Origin: an uncultured Clostridia bacterium
GTDB taxonomy: Bacteria > Bacillota > Clostridia > Oscillospirales > QAKW01
Direction of reading: 5' to 3'
DNA: 12,229 bases
Assembly (NCBI GenBank): GCA_944387905.1
Contig: CALXGU010000030.1
Coordinates: 1-12,229, forward strand
This document shows positions 5,683-12,229 of this stretch, one piece after another. The position numbers and the translations under genes are program-made. The notes under the pieces are model-generated. The model saw only the letters and a program-made list of their open reading frames with translations. It did no database searches and was not told the origin of the DNA. The stretch's first letter is position 1, and each line of letters begins with the position of its first letter.

Positions 5683-5711
5683 GCATAAAAAGCTAATAAA
5701 TAACATAATCA
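5683..5711 (+). promoter_or_regulatory. Candidate sigma-E promoter of spoIVA
   Basis: GCATAAA (5683-5689), a 14-base spacer and CATAATCA (5704-5711) resemble the mother-cell sigma-E consensus (about KMATATT and CATACAAT), and the spacing fits. spoIVA is a known sigma-E gene in Bacillus subtilis, which supports the call. The -10 match is good only in its CATA half, so this remains a candidate. Confidence 0.45.
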
Positions 5712-5746
5712 TGTACAAAAGACAGAAAGATACGGAGGAGCATAAG

Positions 5747-7228
5747 ATGGCGACGCAAACAGACATATACCGCGATATCGCAACACGCACCGGCGGTGAT
5801 ATATATATAGGCGTAGTAGGACCGGTACGTACGGGAAAGTCAACATTTATAAAAAAATTCATGGAGACTCTAGTCATACCGAATATACCCAACGAATATA
5901 AACGCGAGCGTGCGGTAGATGAATTGCCGCAGTCAGCAGCGGGGAAAACGATAATGACAACTGAGCCCAAATTTATTCCCGATGAAGCGGTTGAAATAGT
6001 AATGGAGGACAACGCACATTTCAATGTGCGTATGATCGACTGTGTAGGATATGTTGTGGACAGTGCGCTGGGATATATCGAAAATGAGCAGCCGCGCCGT
6101 GTTATGACGCCGTGGGACGATAATGAGATGGAATTTCAGCAAGCAGCAGAAATGGGTACGAAAAAAGTAATATGCGAACATTCCACAATAGGACTTGTAA
6201 TAACTACTGACGGAAGTATAGGAGAAATTCCGAGATCTGATTATGTACCGGTAGAGCGCAGAATAATAGATGAGCTCAAGTCGATCAATAAGCCGTTTGT
6301 ATTGCTTCTTAATTCAATGTTTCCCGACAGTGCGGGGGCTCAGACGCTGCGGACGGAGCTTGAAGAGGAATATGATGTGCCGGTGATGTGCGTTAATTGT
6401 CTGGAACTGGATCAGGCGCAGATACTGGAAATAATAAAGACAGTACTGATGGAGTTTCCGGTAAAGCAGATAGAAGTCAATATTCCTGAATGGATAACCA
6501 GTCTTGACAGTGGGCATTGGCTGAAACAGAGTATTTGCAGCGCTATAACGGAAAGCGCTAAAAACCTGCATAACATCCGTGATGTAAAAAAGATGGTAAG
6601 CGGACTTGAAAATATTGACAGGCTGGAAAGCTGCAGTATAGCGGGTATGGATCTTGGCGCCGGCAGTGCAGATTTAAAACTTGATTTTGATAAAGAGTTA
6701 TATTATAAGATACTGAGCGAAACTGCGGGGGTAGACATATCAAACGACGGAGAACTTATAGAATTTATAACGACAATGTCGGGCATCAAAGAAAAATATG
6801 ACAAGATCAGCTCAGCGTTTGAGGAAGCGCAGGCGACAGGTTACGGAATAGTAAATCCCGGAATGGAGGATCTGAAACTTGACGAACCTGAAATATTTAA
6901 GCAGGGCGGAAGATTCGGAGTTAAACTAAAAGCCAGCGCGCCTTCATATCATATAATCCAGGCAAATATAAAAGCAGAGGTAAGCCCGATAGTAGGAAGT
7001 GAAAAACAGAGTGAGGAACTGATAATGTATTTGATGGAGGACTTTGAGGAAAATCCGCAAAAAATTTGGGAATCAAATATATTCGGCAAATCAGTGCATG
7101 AGCTTGTAAACGAGGGATTGCAGAATAAACTTTCAAAAATGCCCGATGATGCAAGATACAAACTGCAGGAGACGCTGTCCCGGATAATAAACGAGGGAAG
7201 CGGAGGGCTCATATGCATTATTCTTTAA
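5747..7228 (+). CDS. spoIVA: Stage IV sporulation protein A, spore-coat morphogenetic ATPase
   Basis: SpoIVA polymerises with ATP hydrolysis on the forespore surface to form the coat basement layer. The start at 5747 has a strong GGAGGAG site and gives 493 residues, matching the family (492 in B. subtilis); an in-frame extension upstream to 5681 is not needed. The N-terminal TRAFAC-like ATPase domain shows the Walker A GPVRTGKST (25-33), a TTEPKFIP segment (71-78) and the Walker B-like VRMIDCVGY with Asp98. The middle and C-terminal parts are helical, and the extreme C-terminus GGLICIIL is the hydrophobic end typical of the family and linked to SpoVM/membrane localisation. It is isolated by terminators on both sides and has a sigma-E-like promoter candidate. 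Its presence shows that the organism belongs to an endospore-forming lineage. Confidence 0.98.
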   Translation: MATQTDIYRDIATRTGGDIYIGVVGPVRTGKSTFIKKFMETLVIPNIPNEYKRERAVDELPQSAAGKTIMTTEPKFIPDEAVEIVMEDNAHFNVRMIDCVGYVVDSALGYIENEQPRRVMTPWDDNEMEFQQAAEMGTKKVICEHSTIGLVITTDGSIGEIPRSDYVPVERRIIDELKSINKPFVLLLNSMFPDSAGAQTLRTELEEEYDVPVMCVNCLELDQAQILEIIKTVLMEFPVKQIEVNIPEWITSLDSGHWLKQSICSAITESAKNLHNIRDVKKMVSGLENIDRLESCSIAGMDLGAGSADLKLDFDKELYYKILSETAGVDISNDGELIEFITTMSGIKEKYDKISSAFEEAQATGYGIVNPGMEDLKLDEPEIFKQGGRFGVKLKASAPSYHIIQANIKAEVSPIVGSEKQSEELIMYLMEDFEENPQKIWESNIFGKSVHELVNEGLQNKLSKMPDDARYKLQETLSRIINEGSGGLICIIL

Positions 7229-7233
7229 AACAG

Positions 7234-7258
7234 GGAGCGTTTTTACGCTCCTTTTTTT
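7234..7258 (+). terminator. Intrinsic terminator of spoIVA
   Basis: GGAGCG (7234-7239) pairs with CGCTCC (7246-7251), extended by a T-A pair, with a 4-base loop and TTTTTTT (7252-7258) directly after. It starts 5 bases past the spoIVA stop and separates it from the 46-residue gene that follows. Confidence 0.9.
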
Positions 7259-7304
7259 GTATATATTGTAAATAAACGATAATAATAAATTTGGAGGTGA
7301 TACC

Positions 7305-7445
7305 ATGCCGGATAATAAAGACAGCATAACTGAGTACATGGAAAGTCTTCCGGAATATATACGGGAGAATATAAAACAAAGCGGAGTAAAGATAGAGAGC
7401 GTAGAACAATTAAAAAAGATTGCAGACAGTATTCAGGATAAATAA
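7305..7445 (+). CDS. Unidentified 46-residue acidic/polar small protein
   Basis: A short gene with very good start signals: GGAGGTGAT lies 5 bases before the ATG at 7305. The product begins MPDNKDSITEYMESLPEYIR, continues with ENIKQSGVKIESVEQLKKIA and ends DSIQDK. It is rich in charged residues, has no cysteine, signal peptide or membrane segment, and looks like two short helices joined near SGVKIES. The gene is bracketed by terminators (7234-7258 before, 7482-7517 after), so it is likely its own transcription unit, although no clear housekeeping promoter is seen in the 46-base gap. It follows spoIVA, which hints at but does not prove a sporulation role. It is not recognised as a named family. 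Confidence 0.75.
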   Translation: MPDNKDSITEYMESLPEYIRENIKQSGVKIESVEQLKKIADSIQDK

Positions 7446-7481
7446 AAATCAATGTGGGCAGACAAGCAGTCCAGGATCGAT

Positions 7482-7517
7482 AAAGCCGTCACTCGTTATT
7501 GAGTGACGGCTTTTTTT
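7482..7517 (+). terminator. Intrinsic terminator of the small gene
   Basis: AGCCGTCACTC (7484-7494) pairs perfectly with GAGTGACGGCT (7501-7511) around a 6-base loop, followed by an unbroken T-run to 7517. It lies 36 bases past the stop of the 46-residue gene and supports that gene as a real transcription unit. Confidence 0.92.
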
Positions 7518-7626
7518 ATACTTGTTTTGTATGGAAATAAAAAAGCTTGGAGCGGATTGATAAAAATGTCATATTCGGCAAGAAAAATGCAGACTGTTTG
7601 CAGAATTAGATTTTTAAAATATAAAA

Positions 7627-7642
7627 AATTTGTCGACAAATT
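7627..7642. promoter_or_regulatory. Perfect 16-bp palindrome upstream of comEC
   Basis: AATTTGTCGACAAATT is a perfect inverted repeat ending one base before the -35 box of the comEC promoter candidate. Size, symmetry and position fit an operator for a dimeric regulator. It does not match the Firmicutes LexA (GAAC-N4-GTTC) or Rex patterns, and only loosely resembles the 15-bp CodY box. No regulator is identified. Confidence 0.5.
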
Positions 7643-7643
7643 A

Positions 7644-7672
7644 TTTACAAGATAGAAAATAAATTATATACT
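7644..7672 (+). promoter_or_regulatory. Candidate promoter of comEC-holA-rnmV
   Basis: TTTACA (7644-7649), a 17-base spacer and TATACT (7667-7672) each match the housekeeping consensus at five of six bases. The predicted start would be near 7679, leaving only a very short leader before the comEC ribosome binding site (AAAGGTGAT at 7681-7689). The start could be slightly different. Confidence 0.6.
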
Positions 7673-7692
7673 TAAATTTAAAAGGTGATAAA

Positions 7693-9987
7693 ATGAATGA
7701 ATTTATCAAGAAACGTCCGTTGTTTTGCGTATGTTTATCTGGCATATTTTCTGCATTTATTTGTTCGTTCATGGAAAGCCGCGCTATCTTTGCATTTTTA
7801 TGCGCTGTTGTATTCGCAATATTTTTTGTATTACCTTTAAAATTTGAATTGAAAAAAGCAGTAATATTGTCATTGATATTTTCTGCGTTAATGTCTGTAT
7901 CGTTCTTTGCATATTATAAGTTCACATATGAGAAGGCGTGCCGTCTTAACAGCAGTATAATATCGGCAAATTGTACTGTTTTAACCGAAAGCGTAAGTAC
8001 TGCAAGCGGAAATTATTCAGTAGACATATACATAAACAGCATAGACGAAAATGAATTAAATCTTCCTGAAGGCTGCAAGCTTAGATTGTATTATTCTCAA
8101 GATAAGACTTTTCTGCCTTCTGCCCGTATTAACGCGGAAATACAAGTCGCAGATACTGAGTCTAACGATAAGTTTGATGCAGACGGAGTGCATATAACAG
8201 GTTATGCGACTAAAATTACTACGGATAAAGAATATGATGCAAAATCTTTCTCCTATATGTGCTATAAGGCCAGAAATTTTGTGTCAAATAGAATTGACAG
8301 CTTCAACACAGAAACGGCTGCTTTTGTCACCGGTATGATTCTCGGTGATAAAAGCAAAATGTCCGGCGTATTTGTAAACAAGTTTTCTGATATAGGGATG
8401 TCGCATGTTATGGCGGTAAGCGGTATGCATTTATTGTTTGCCGTTTTATTCTTTGATTTTCTATTTGCCTTTTTCGGAATGGGCTATAAACTCAGGTGTA
8501 TGTTTTCGGCTTTATCAGTTATATTGTTCTTGATTCTCAGCGGTTTTGCTGTTTCCTGTATAAGATCCGCAATAATGGTTTTCATTTTGTATGCCGGCAA
8601 GCTGACAAATAAATTTTCCGACAGTCTTACTTCATTATCGTTTGCTGCATTTCTTATACTTCTTGTTACACCTTTCAACGTAAGATCTGCGTCGTTTGTT
8701 CTGTCGGCATCTGCTACACTGGGTATAATAGTTTTAACTCCGATTTTTAATTTAAGCAGATGTTTTTCTTTTAAAAATTATCATGCAGATAAGGTATTCA
8801 GATTTGTATGCACCTCGGTAGCTGTTTCTCTTGCGGCTAATGTTGCCTGTCTTCCGGCGTTGATAATCATGTTCAAAGAGGTGAATCTTTTATCGCCGCT
8901 GTCTAATATATTGTTGATATTTCCGATACAAACACTGTTTTATTTAGGCTTTGCTCAAATAGTGCTTTCGTTTATTCCTGTACTGAGTTCTGTTTTGAGT
9001 AATACCGCATCTTACATTTACAATTTGATAAAATATATAACCGAATGGGAATATAGTTTTAAATTCACCTCAATAAACGCAGGGTATAAATATTTTCATT
9101 TGGTATTTGCTCTTTTCGGAGTACTCATCCTGGGGATTTTTGTGTATTATTTCAAATTTCCTAAGAAGAAAATATATCCGTATGTTTACAGCTATGTAAT
9201 TTTTTGTCTGATACTCTTTGCAATAAACTTTTTCAATAGCCGCAATACTGTAAAAGCAGAATTTGTAGATGTGGGTCAGGGTAGTTGTACTATATTCAGC
9301 AAGGATGAAAGTGCCGTAATAATAGACTGCGGCGGACAATATACAGATAAGCTGTATGAATCTCTGAAATATTCATATGTGAAAAATATAGAACTTATAG
9401 CGCTGACGCATTTTGATACAGATCATGTCAAATATCTTCTGAATTTAGTCAATTCGTATGATATCGAAAAGATCATATTTCCGGAATTCTGTGATGTTAA
9501 AGAAATATCAGATGTTCTTGAAAAAGCCGTTACAAACGGAACTGAAATTATAAGTATGACTGAGGACGTTACGATAGATGTTCTTGACGGAGCATCTGTC
9601 ACTGTATTTTTAAGCCGCGCATATGATGTCCGCCGCAATGATAATACAAGCGCACTGTATAAATTTGAGTATTGCGGCAGCTCAGTGGTTTGTCCGGGCG
9701 ATATGAACTATTTTCAGGAATTAGTATATGTCGGATACGGCTCTCTGCTGGACTGCGATATATTATTGGCGCCTCATCATGGTTCTTCGGGAAATTTGAT
9801 CGATACGATTCTTGATTTGTACTCGCCCGATTATACTGTGATAAGCTGCGGCAAAGACAACTCTTACGGCCATCCGAGTGAAAATCTTCTTAAAAGAGTC
9901 TCCGCCGTATCACAAGTGCTGCGGACCGATCAAATGTCGACTATAACTTTTATGCTGAACAGTAAAGGATACGAATTGGTGAAATAA
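7693..9987 (+). CDS. comEC: ComEC/Rec2-family DNA uptake channel protein
   Basis: ComEC forms the membrane channel that brings single-stranded DNA into the cytoplasm during natural transformation. The 764-residue protein starts with several hydrophobic segments (about 11-75). A DUF4131-like soluble part follows (about 80-190), then the Competence membrane domain: AAFVTGMILGDKSKM, the MSHVMAVSGMHL motif and multiple hydrophobic helices to about 505. The C-terminal metallo-beta-lactamase-like domain follows (about 520-764), with EFVDVGQGSC, the metal motif THFDTDH near 572-578 and LLAPHHGSSG near 691-700. Domain order and length match the full family, so it looks intact. The start has AAAGGTGAT. 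Its TAA overlaps the holA ATG by one base (TAATG). Presence of comEC alone does not show that the organism is competent. Confidence 0.96.
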   Translation: MNEFIKKRPLFCVCLSGIFSAFICSFMESRAIFAFLCAVVFAIFFVLPLKFELKKAVILSLIFSALMSVSFFAYYKFTYEKACRLNSSIISANCTVLTESVSTASGNYSVDIYINSIDENELNLPEGCKLRLYYSQDKTFLPSARINAEIQVADTESNDKFDADGVHITGYATKITTDKEYDAKSFSYMCYKARNFVSNRIDSFNTETAAFVTGMILGDKSKMSGVFVNKFSDIGMSHVMAVSGMHLLFAVLFFDFLFAFFGMGYKLRCMFSALSVILFLILSGFAVSCIRSAIMVFILYAGKLTNKFSDSLTSLSFAAFLILLVTPFNVRSASFVLSASATLGIIVLTPIFNLSRCFSFKNYHADKVFRFVCTSVAVSLAANVACLPALIIMFKEVNLLSPLSNILLIFPIQTLFYLGFAQIVLSFIPVLSSVLSNTASYIYNLIKYITEWEYSFKFTSINAGYKYFHLVFALFGVLILGIFVYYFKFPKKKIYPYVYSYVIFCLILFAINFFNSRNTVKAEFVDVGQGSCTIFSKDESAVIIDCGGQYTDKLYESLKYSYVKNIELIALTHFDTDHVKYLLNLVNSYDIEKIIFPEFCDVKEISDVLEKAVTNGTEIISMTEDVTIDVLDGASVTVFLSRAYDVRRNDNTSALYKFEYCGSSVVCPGDMNYFQELVYVGYGSLLDCDILLAPHHGSSGNLIDTILDLYSPDYTVISCGKDNSYGHPSENLLKRVSAVSQVLRTDQMSTITFMLNSKGYELVK

Positions 9988-11009
9988 TGAAACAAAAAAC
10001 CTCATCAAATACTACAAATGAAAAAGACCTTTGTCGTTTATACTATATCTACGGCGAGGAGGAGTATCTGAAAATACATTACTGCTCCGATATAATAAAT
10101 AAAGCTGTAAGTGCAGTCAAGGAAATGAATGTCACTGAATTCGACGGTAAAAATTTTGAACTGATAGACCTGGAAAACTGTATAAACAGCTATCCTGTCA
10201 TGTCTGATAAAAAAGCGGTGAAAATAACTGATATGGATAATAACCGCTTAAAAAAAGAATTCAGTTCCGAATTATTGAAAATACTTGAAAATATACCGGA
10301 CTTTTGCGTGGTGGTGTTTTATGATACACAATGCAAAAACAGCAGCAATAACGCCGCTTTGATAAAGCTGATCGAAAAAGCGGGGGGCATAACGGAAAAA
10401 GCGGATCATCCGTCATATGCAAAATTGGAGACATGGTGTTATCGTCATTTTAAAAACGAAGGTAAAAACATATCACGGCAGGATTTAGCATATTTTCTGC
10501 AAATTGCAGATAATGATATGACTTTTTTGAATAATGAAATTTTAAAACTGTGCAGCTCGACAGATGCCGAAACGATAACAAAAGCCGATATAGACAGTAT
10601 CGTGGTTAAAAGCGTAGATGCCAATCGCTATGAAATAATAGACGCATTCTGTTCCGGAAAATACTCTGAAGTTGTTAAGATCATAGATAAACTATATCTG
10701 CAGAATACAGACGATATGATGATAGCGAACGTATTTTATAAAGCGTTTTTGGATCTGTGGCATGCAAGACTGGCACTGGACGGTATGAAAACCCAGTCTC
10801 AGTTGGCTCAGGATTTCGGAATGAGGACATACGGAGCAAACAAGGCCATGAAAAATGTGCGCGGTATGAGTCTTGAGTTTATACATCAGTCTTTGCAGCT
10901 GGCTCTTAAATTAGATACGCAGCTGAAAAGCACCCCATATAACAAACGCGATCTTATCACCGCTTTTGCGGCGGATATCATATACAGGAGGGATAATGTC
11001 AAAGCTTAA
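9987..11009 (+). CDS. holA: DNA polymerase III delta subunit
   Basis: HolA is the clamp-loader subunit that opens the beta sliding clamp. The 340-residue product has the normal length and layout. LYYIYGEEEYLK near residues 18-29 begins the N-terminal AAA-like domain (no working Walker A, as expected for delta). DFCVVVFYD comes near 109-117. The helical middle domain (about 150-215, with FLNNEILKLC) is followed by the C-terminal collar domain with KAFLDLWHARLAL and a TPYNKRDLITAFAADIIYR end. The order comEC-holA is conserved in many Firmicutes. Start and stop overlap both neighbours (TAATG with comEC, 14 bases with rnmV), so translation is coupled. No frame problems are seen. Confidence 0.93.
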   Translation: MKQKTSSNTTNEKDLCRLYYIYGEEEYLKIHYCSDIINKAVSAVKEMNVTEFDGKNFELIDLENCINSYPVMSDKKAVKITDMDNNRLKKEFSSELLKILENIPDFCVVVFYDTQCKNSSNNAALIKLIEKAGGITEKADHPSYAKLETWCYRHFKNEGKNISRQDLAYFLQIADNDMTFLNNEILKLCSSTDAETITKADIDSIVVKSVDANRYEIIDAFCSGKYSEVVKIIDKLYLQNTDDMMIANVFYKAFLDLWHARLALDGMKTQSQLAQDFGMRTYGANKAMKNVRGMSLEFIHQSLQLALKLDTQLKSTPYNKRDLITAFAADIIYRRDNVKA

Positions 11010-11571
11010 AATTGACCGTCTCATAATAGTAGAGGGTAAATATGATAAAGTTCGGCTTGAAAATATAGTAGATGCTCCGATAATTGATATTAACGGTTTC
11101 AATATATTCAAGGATGAAAAATTGAAGGATACATTGAAATCTTTATCAGAAAACGGCGTAATAGTGCTTACAGACAGTGATACAGCAGGATACAGAATAC
11201 GTGTTTATTTATCAAAAATACTGGGCGGCGATAAAATAACTGATGTATTCGTGCCGCAGATACCTGGTAAAGAGTCCAGAAAACGCGCCGCTTCGGCAGA
11301 GGGGTATTTAGGTGTAGAAGGAATATCCGATGATGTATTGAAAGACTGCCTGAAAAATTATTGCTCGGGAAATCCAATGCGTTCAGATATTGACACCGCC
11401 GACCTTTATGAATTGGGATATATCGGAAGACCGGGATCCCGACAGAAAAAGAATGCTTTGCTGAAACATTTGGGTGTGCAGAGTAATATTTCAAACAAGT
11501 TTCTGCTGAAAATAATAAACCAAAAATATACAAGAGCGGAATTTGCGGACTTGCAAAAAGATGACATATAA
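10996..11571 (+). CDS. rnmV: Ribonuclease M5, 5S rRNA maturase
   Basis: RNase M5 trims precursor 5S rRNA in low-GC Gram-positive bacteria. The 191-residue product has a TOPRIM domain over about residues 7-95: LIIVEGKYDKVRL with Glu13, INGFNIF, and VIVLTDSDTAGYRIR with Asp60 and Asp62 as metal ligands. A family-specific C-terminal part follows, with SAEGYLGVEGIS and DLYELGYIGRPGSRQKKNALLKHLG. Length agrees with B. subtilis RNase M5 (about 186). The start at 10996 is chosen because GGAGGGAT lies just upstream and the TOPRIM strand then starts at the usual distance; an in-frame ATG at 10966 falls deep inside holA. It overlaps the end of holA by 14 bases. In Bacillus this gene neighbours ksgA, so the comEC-holA location is less usual. 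Confidence 0.92.
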   Translation: MSKLKIDRLIIVEGKYDKVRLENIVDAPIIDINGFNIFKDEKLKDTLKSLSENGVIVLTDSDTAGYRIRVYLSKILGGDKITDVFVPQIPGKESRKRAASAEGYLGVEGISDDVLKDCLKNYCSGNPMRSDIDTADLYELGYIGRPGSRQKKNALLKHLGVQSNISNKFLLKIINQKYTRAEFADLQKDDI

Positions 11572-11579
11572 TATATACT
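11551..11579 (+). promoter_or_regulatory. Candidate promoter before the nicotinate phosphoribosyltransferase gene
   Basis: TTGCAA (11551-11556), a 17-base spacer and TATACT (11574-11579) straddle the rnmV stop codon, about 25 bases before the next start. No terminator lies in the 33-base gap, so the next gene may be read both from here and by readthrough. Confidence 0.4.
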
Positions 11580-11604
11580 TTTTAAAAAAGTGAGGTCAAG
11601 ATAA

Positions 11605-12229
11605 ATGAGAGAAAATGATGTGCGCTTCAGTATGATAACTGATTTTTATGAGTTTACGATGAGCAACGGCTATTTCGAAAAGGGCAAAAAGGACGAGATA
11701 GTGTATTTTGACATGTTTTTTCGAAAGATACCGGACGGCGGAGGATTTGCGATAGCAGCAGGTCTTGAACAGGTGATCGACTATATGCAGGATCTTGAAT
11801 TTGACGCTGAAGAAATTAGTTTTTTGCGGTCAAAACGAATATTCAGCGAAGAATTTTTAAAGTATCTCGAAACCTTCCGGTTCAGTTGTGACGTATATGC
11901 GGTGCCGGAGGGCACGCCAATTTTTCCCGGAGAGCCCATATTGATAGTGCGAGGTCCGGCAATACAAGCACAGCTGCTTGAGACAATGGTGCTTCTGACT
12001 ATAAATCATCAGTCATTGATAGCCACAAAAGCATCAAGGATAGTACGCGCGGCGCAGGGCAGAGCTGTAAGTGAATTCGGTTCAAGACGCGCTCAGGGAT
12101 ACAGCGGAGCATTGCTGGGAGCGCGCGCTGCATATATAGCCGGATGCGTGGGAACATCAAATACACTTTGCGATATGATCTATGGTATTCCGTCAAACGG
12201 TACAATGGCACACAGCTGGGTTCAAAATT
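11605..12229 (+). CDS. pncB: Nicotinate phosphoribosyltransferase, N-terminal fragment
   Basis: This enzyme joins nicotinate and PRPP, coupled to ATP hydrolysis, to form nicotinate mononucleotide in NAD salvage. The first 208 residues are present with no stop; the gene runs off the right edge (family length is near 480). Visible motifs are SMITDFYEFTMSNGYF (9-24), the typical NAPRTase start; the FFRKIPDGGGFAIAAGLEQV segment (38-57); PILIVRGPAIQAQLLET (111-127); SEFGSRRAQG (156-165); and SNGTMAHSW (197-205), whose His203 matches the histidine phosphorylated during catalysis. GTGAGGT is a plausible ribosome binding site 8 bases before the ATG. It follows rnmV by 33 bases and may have its own promoter. 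No link to the comEC-holA-rnmV functions is apparent. Confidence 0.95.
   Translation, partial: MRENDVRFSMITDFYEFTMSNGYFEKGKKDEIVYFDMFFRKIPDGGGFAIAAGLEQVIDYMQDLEFDAEEISFLRSKRIFSEEFLKYLETFRFSCDVYAVPEGTPIFPGEPILIVRGPAIQAQLLETMVLLTINHQSLIATKASRIVRAAQGRAVSEFGSRRAQGYSGALLGARAAYIAGCVGTSNTLCDMIYGIPSNGTMAHSWVQN

Noticed and set aside
5681..5746. N-terminal extension of SpoIVA by 22 residues
   Set aside because: It would overlap the sigma-E-like promoter, and the start at 5747 has a strong ribosome binding site and yields the family's normal length.
6921..7452. Several minus-strand open frames across the spoIVA end and the small gene
   Set aside because: They are antisense shadows with no start signals, and they run through the terminators and real coding frames.
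7566..7655. A 29-codon basic open frame upstream of comEC
   Set aside because: The ribosome binding site is weak, the frame overlaps the palindrome and comEC promoter candidate, and the composition looks like A/T-rich intergenic DNA.
1..12229. Possible defence system, CRISPR array, prophage or mobile element
   Set aside because: No direct-repeat arrays, transposase, integrase, toxin-antitoxin or nuclease genes were seen; apart from the 46-residue small gene, every supported gene has a recognisable core or conserved family.

Overview
The window reads as chromosomal core sequence of an endospore-forming, low-GC clostridial Firmicute. It has SpoIVA, an RNase M5, Shine-Dalgarno sites before nearly every gene, consensus sigma-A-type promoters, many rho-independent terminators and frequent ATA isoleucine codons. 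The exact family cannot be fixed from the sequence. No tRNA, rRNA, CRISPR array, phage gene or insertion sequence was seen.

Left part (1-1443): a ferrous-iron uptake locus. Two small feoA genes and the 5' end of feoB run leftward. A short DtxR-type metalloregulator runs rightward. Four copies of one palindrome, TTAGC-N4-GCTAA, lie at the leftward feo promoter, in the feoA leader, upstream of the regulator's -10 box and directly in front of feoB. A terminator-like hairpin separates the feoA pair from feoB, so feoB may be controlled separately. The regulator carries the Met/His/Cys/Glu/His ligand set of iron-sensing DtxR rather than that of manganese-sensing MntR. Together these describe an iron-repressed, autoregulated circuit.

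Middle-left (1444-4428): a hairpin-rich stretch of about 300 bases without a convincing gene, then a leftward trans-translation cluster. From a consensus promoter at 4400-4428 it runs: an orphan E2/CAT-like acyltransferase-fold protein lacking the usual catalytic histidine, smpB (4-nt overlap), an alpha/beta hydrolase, and ssrA (tmRNA, deduced tag ANNNKLAYAA). SmpB and tmRNA form the ribosome-rescue system; the other two proteins have no known role in it.

Middle-right (4505-7517): gapA (glycolytic GAPDH) with its own promoter and terminator, then spoIVA (spore-coat basement-layer ATPase) behind a sigma-E-like promoter candidate, then a 46-residue unidentified gene with a strong ribosome binding site and its own terminator.

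Right part (7627-12229): a rightward, tightly packed run of comEC (DNA uptake channel), holA (DNA polymerase III delta) and rnmV (RNase M5) with overlapping ends, then the 5' two-fifths or so of a nicotinate phosphoribosyltransferase gene, cut by the window edge. A perfect 16-bp palindrome sits just upstream of the comEC promoter.

Most of the window is ordinary core genome. The parts most worth a second look are the four-site feo/DtxR circuit with its internal terminator, the hairpin cluster beyond ssrA, the histidine-less E2-like protein beside smpB, and the 46-residue gene after spoIVA.
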